NCBI GenBank assembly: GCA_964597315.1
Contig: CAZQXD010000015.1
Coordinates: 8,961-72,960 of the forward strand
Source of the DNA: CAZQXD01 sp964597315
GTDB lineage: Bacteria > Pseudomonadota > Gammaproteobacteria > Competibacterales > Competibacteraceae
Direction: 5' to 3'
DNA: 64,000 nt
Shown here: positions 60,840 through 64,000 of the stretch, piece after piece
How positions within the stretch are numbered: the stretch's first letter is position 1
Layout of the letters: each line of letters opens with the position of its first letter
Notes under the pieces: generated by a model
The model's input: the letters and a program-made list of their open reading frames with translations, nothing else
Told to the model about the DNA's origin: nothing
Databases searched by the model: none
Program-made: the position numbers and the translations under genes

Positions 60840-61149
60840 CTTGCTATTACTCTGAGCTACAGAGCTGATTCTTCAGCGGCGGTGCCAGAGGCACAGCCGA
60901 GGCGGCGTATTATACGCATCTAGCCCGTGCAGACAAGCTTCTGTGAATCGGGGCGATAGCCCCGGTGGAAAATTTCTCTGAACATCAAAGGGTTGAGAGG
61001 CAGGTATGTGCAGATGAGGCCGTCGAGCGGCAAAGGCATTGCCCCAACAACAGCAAAATTGACTTAAAGGCCAGAACTTGAGGGTTCGGGTCAAATTCGC
61101 TCAGTTATTGCTAAACTAAGCACACATTTGAATCAATCCTGGTCCCTGT
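60840..61149. other. Intergenic region upstream of DUF885 gene
   Basis: About 310 bp after the broken tRNA copy. No gene is recognisable; the first part repeats flanking sequence of the tRNA. The AT-richer part at 61060-61140 (GCTCAGTTATTGCTAAACTAAG) should hold the promoter of the downstream lipoprotein gene. No clear ribosome site precedes its ATG. Confidence 0.4.
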
Positions 61150-62988
61150 ATGAAAAATCCACTACTCCTCAGCCTGGTGCTACTGCTCATCTCCTGCAGT
61201 GAAAGCACGCCTCCAGCCAATGAGTTGACAGCATCAGACGCTGCGCCAGCGATGACAGAATCGGAGCGCCTGACCGCCTGGCTGGATGAGGAATTTGCCA
61301 CCTTGCTGGACTTCAGTCCCCTCACCAAGACACGCCTCGGCGACAAGAGCGACTACGGGCAACTGGACGATGTGTCGGAGGCAGCCATGGATCGGGAACT
61401 GGCCTGGCGGCGGGACAGCGTGGCCCGCATGCAGGCCGGGTTTGACTATGAGGCGCTGGACGCCGAGGGCAAACTGAGCTGGGATCTGTGGGAGTACCAG
61501 TTGGCCAGGGAGGAGCGGGCGCTGCCGTTTCGGCGCCATGGGTACATCTTCGGTCGTAACGGTCCCCAGACTGGCCTGCCCAATGGGCTAATCAATTATC
61601 ACAATGTGGAATCCATTGCGGATATGGAGGCCTATATATCCCGCCTCAATCAATCCAATCGCTATATGTTGCAATACCTGGAGCGGGCGCAGCTCTCGGT
61701 GGCGGATGGTATCCGTGCGCCTTATTTCGATTACGACCGGGCCATGAGTGAAATTCAAAGGGTGACATCTGGCGCTCCTTTCAGCGATGCTGGCATGTCG
61801 GCGATCTGGGAAGACATCACGGGCAAGATTGAGAACCTGGTGCAGGAAGGCATTGCCAGTGCGGATGAGGCGAGGTCTCTGGAAGCGCAGGCGAGTGAGG
61901 CGCTGCTGCAGAGTTTCAAGCCCGCCTATGATGAGATCCTCGCCTGGCTGCAGCAAGACAGGGTTAATGTGCCGGAGGTGGCGACTGGGGCCAGTGAGCT
62001 ACCGGACGGCGAGGCCTATTACGCCCAGCGCCTGCAGGCCATGACCACGCTGCCCATGACGGCGCGAGAGATTCATGAACTGGGACTGTCTGAAGTGGCC
62101 CGTATCCAGGAAGAGATGCAGGGGATTCGCTTACAGGTTGGATTTCAGGGCAGCCTGCAGGAGTTCTTCAATTTCCTGCGGGAAGACGACCAGTTTTACT
62201 TCCCCAATACGGATGAGGGCAGGGCGCAATACCTGGCCCTGGCCACTGAAATCCTCGATGAGATGTACACCCGCTTGCCCGACTTCTTTGGCATTCTGCC
62301 CAGGGCAGGCCTGCAGGTTAAGCGGGTTGAGCCATTTCGTGAGGTCGCTGGTGGGGCGGCGCACTATGCCCGGGGCACGGCCGACGGTTCCCGGCCTGGC
62401 ACCTTCTATGCGCACCTGATCGACATGCGCGCGGCCGCGGTGAATCGGCTGGAAAATCTGTCCTATCACGAGGGCGTGCCGGGACACCACATGCAGATTT
62501 CCATTCAGCAGGAGTTGGAGAATATTCCGCGCTTTCGTGCCAACAGCGGGTACACGGCCTTTAGCGAAGGCTGGGGCCTCTATGCGGAATTGCTGGGCAA
62601 GGAGATGGGCGGTTACAACGATCCCTATGCAGACATGGGGCGTCTATCCGGCGAGATCTGGCGCGCGGTACGGCTGGTAGTGGATACCGGCATCCATGCT
62701 TTCGACTGGACCGAGCAGGAAGCGGTGCAGTATGCCCTGGAGAACTCGCCGCGACCCGAGCCTTCCGTGCGTTCTGAAGTGAGGCGCTATTTCAATAATC
62801 CGGGGCAGGCCACCGCCTACAAGATTGGCATGCTGAAGATCATCGAATACCGCCGCAAGGCCGAAGCAGCATTGGGAGATGCGTTCGATATCAAGGCCTT
62901 TCATGACACCGTGCTTGGATCGGGTCAGCTCCCCATGGAGGCGCTGGAAGCGAAGATCGACCGCTGGATTGAATCGGTACGCGGCTGA
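61150..62988 (+). CDS. DUF885 lipoprotein, putative zinc peptidase
   Basis: 612 residues. A lipoprotein signal ends in LLLISC (Cys16). The rest matches DUF885 along its length; the HEGVPGHHMQ motif near residues 439-448 and a downstream Glu (FSEGWGLYAELLG) form a gluzincin-like metal site. Members are presumed peptidases of the periplasm or outer membrane with unknown substrates. Its base composition is visibly less GC-rich than genes before 60.6 kb. Confidence 0.88.
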   Translation: MKNPLLLSLVLLLISCSESTPPANELTASDAAPAMTESERLTAWLDEEFATLLDFSPLTKTRLGDKSDYGQLDDVSEAAMDRELAWRRDSVARMQAGFDYEALDAEGKLSWDLWEYQLAREERALPFRRHGYIFGRNGPQTGLPNGLINYHNVESIADMEAYISRLNQSNRYMLQYLERAQLSVADGIRAPYFDYDRAMSEIQRVTSGAPFSDAGMSAIWEDITGKIENLVQEGIASADEARSLEAQASEALLQSFKPAYDEILAWLQQDRVNVPEVATGASELPDGEAYYAQRLQAMTTLPMTAREIHELGLSEVARIQEEMQGIRLQVGFQGSLQEFFNFLREDDQFYFPNTDEGRAQYLALATEILDEMYTRLPDFFGILPRAGLQVKRVEPFREVAGGAAHYARGTADGSRPGTFYAHLIDMRAAAVNRLENLSYHEGVPGHHMQISIQQELENIPRFRANSGYTAFSEGWGLYAELLGKEMGGYNDPYADMGRLSGEIWRAVRLVVDTGIHAFDWTEQEAVQYALENSPRPEPSVRSEVRRYFNNPGQATAYKIGMLKIIEYRRKAEAALGDAFDIKAFHDTVLGSGQLPMEALEAKIDRWIESVRG

Positions 62989-63084
62989 AGGCCGTCTGAC
63001 ACTGGCGGTTCACAATCTGATCGTCAGATGCCTCGCGATCACACTACCCGGGGTCGTGCTCTGCAGTGAGTTAATGATGCTTCG

Positions 63085-64000
63085 CTACTGCTGAATCCTC
63101 CAGCAGGGTTGGTAGTTCTCGTAATCTATCTTCATGCGGCGTTGCTCCACGAAATCATCCAGCAGCGTCTGCAGCTTGTCCATGATGTCTGGATCGCCCT
63201 GCATCAAATAGGGGCCATGTTGCTCTATTTGTTCGATACCGAAGGACTTGACGTTGCCAGCCACGATGCCGGAGAACGCCTTACGCAGGTTGGAGGCTAA
63301 TTGATCGGGCGGCAGTGAGCGCGTAAGCGCCAGCGCGGACATGTTCTCGTGAGTTGGCTCGAACGGATACTGAAGATCCGAGGGAATGTAGAGTTCCCAG
63401 TTGAAGCCATAGGATGCGCCAGAGCCCATGCGATGTTTACGGCTATGGATAACGTGTTGTTTGGCGCGGCGCGCGACTTCTTCGGCATCACCAATCACGA
63501 TTTCATAGTACTCGGCGGCTTCGTCACCGAGTATGGTGCGGATGAATTTGTCCACGGCTTCGAAATAATCGCGGTTTTCCTTGCGCGCCGCCAGCACCAG
63601 GCCGAATGGATGGTCCTTGTTGCGCTCGTGGAGCAGGATGCTGAGGATGTAGAGTAATTCCTCCGCGGTACCCGCGCCGCCGGGGAATACGATGATGCAA
63701 TGCGCCAGGCGCACGAAGGCCTCGAGGCGCTTCTCGATGTCCGGCAGGATTACCAGTTCATTCACGATCGGGTTGGGTGCCTCGGCGGCGATGATTCCCG
63801 GTTCCGTGATGCCGATATAGCGGCGCAGTTCGTGCAATTGCTTGGCATGTCCGATGGCCGCGCCCTTCATCGGCCCCTTCATGGCACCCGGCCCGCACCC
63901 GGTACCGATATTCAGTCCACGCAGCCCAAGCTGGTAACCTACCTCCTTGGTGAAGTCATACTCTTCCCGGCTGATGGAGTGTCCACCACAGCACACCACC
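63085..64000 (-). CDS. ppnN: PpnN, LOG-family nucleotide 5'-monophosphate nucleosidase, N-terminus cut off
   Basis: At least 304 C-terminal residues; the start lies beyond the window edge (full-length PpnN is about 450). The LOG motif PGGAGTAEELLYILSIL is near the middle, and the C-terminal domain (PCWRIQQ end) is that of PpnN/YgdH, which hydrolyses purine nucleotide monophosphates to base and ribose 5-phosphate and is stimulated by (p)ppGpp in E. coli. It converges on the DUF885 gene. Confidence 0.92.
   Translation of the reverse strand, partial: VVCCGGHSISREEYDFTKEVGYQLGLRGLNIGTGCGPGAMKGPMKGAAIGHAKQLHELRRYIGITEPGIIAAEAPNPIVNELVILPDIEKRLEAFVRLAHCIIVFPGGAGTAEELLYILSILLHERNKDHPFGLVLAARKENRDYFEAVDKFIRTILGDEAAEYYEIVIGDAEEVARRAKQHVIHSRKHRMGSGASYGFNWELYIPSDLQYPFEPTHENMSALALTRSLPPDQLASNLRKAFSGIVAGNVKSFGIEQIEQHGPYLMQGDPDIMDKLQTLLDDFVEQRRMKIDYENYQPCWRIQQ

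Overview
The window looks like chromosomal DNA of a GC-rich gammaproteobacterium, perhaps a Chromatiales-like lineage; that placement is inferred from gene content, not computed. Supporting content: a complete MSHA-type pilus locus, a RelA with a dead hydrolase half, a GNAT-nitrilase fusion, TldD/PmbA-type proteins, a Calx-beta autotransporter, a PEP-CTERM-tailed protein and FixJ-type response regulators. One run of 100 Ns (51009-51108) marks an assembly gap inside a tandem repeat, so this is a draft scaffold.

Layout. 1-4003: the end of a decaying integrative element (TubC_N-like protein, frameshifted ATP-binding replication protein with an iteron-like heptamer array, tyrosine integrase) abutting a tRNA-Leu(CAA) gene. 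4.3-14.6 kb: housekeeping and envelope genes (cNMP-binding protein, GNAT-nitrilase fusion, TPR protein, lipoprotein hydrolase, Calx-beta autotransporter, 2OG-Fe dioxygenase). 14.8-20.1 kb: relA, a histidine kinase overlapping a B12-binding protein that carries the CarH-type W-x9-EH signature, and a CAP-domain lipoprotein. 20.2-32.7 kb: MSHA operon on the minus strand in the order mshI, pilN-like, mshJ, K, L, M, N, E, G, A/B, C, D, O, P. 32.8-34.1 kb: a tightly overlapping cluster of unknown genes just upstream of mshI. 34.2-42.2 kb: metallophosphoesterase, a displaced mshQ, a small sensor-like ORF, a MATE transporter and a PEP-CTERM protein behind an AT-rich promoter. 42.2-54 kb: penicillin acylase-type hydrolase, EF-G-like GTPase, lytic transglycosylase, gamma-glutamylcyclotransferase, a DamX-like AAA/membrane/Sel1 protein broken by the N gap, an orphan TAXI binding protein and nicotinate phosphoribosyltransferase. 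54.4-58.9 kb: two response regulators, a MerR regulator and a TldD/TldE-type protease pair. 59-60.6 kb: a chemoreceptor fused in frame to the C-terminal part of MsrQ, either a deletion fusion or a misjoin. 60.6-64 kb: tRNA-Ile(GAT), a broken tRNA-Ile copy, a DUF885 peptidase-like lipoprotein and the end of ppnN.

Themes. Pilus assembly and the envelope dominate. Several exported or envelope proteins carry in-frame tandem repeats (units of 15, 18, 39 and 45 bp) that could vary in copy number. The observations most worth following are the putative B12 light-sensing protein coupled to a kinase, the unknown cluster beside mshI, the MCP-MsrQ fusion and the heptamer array in the integrative element.
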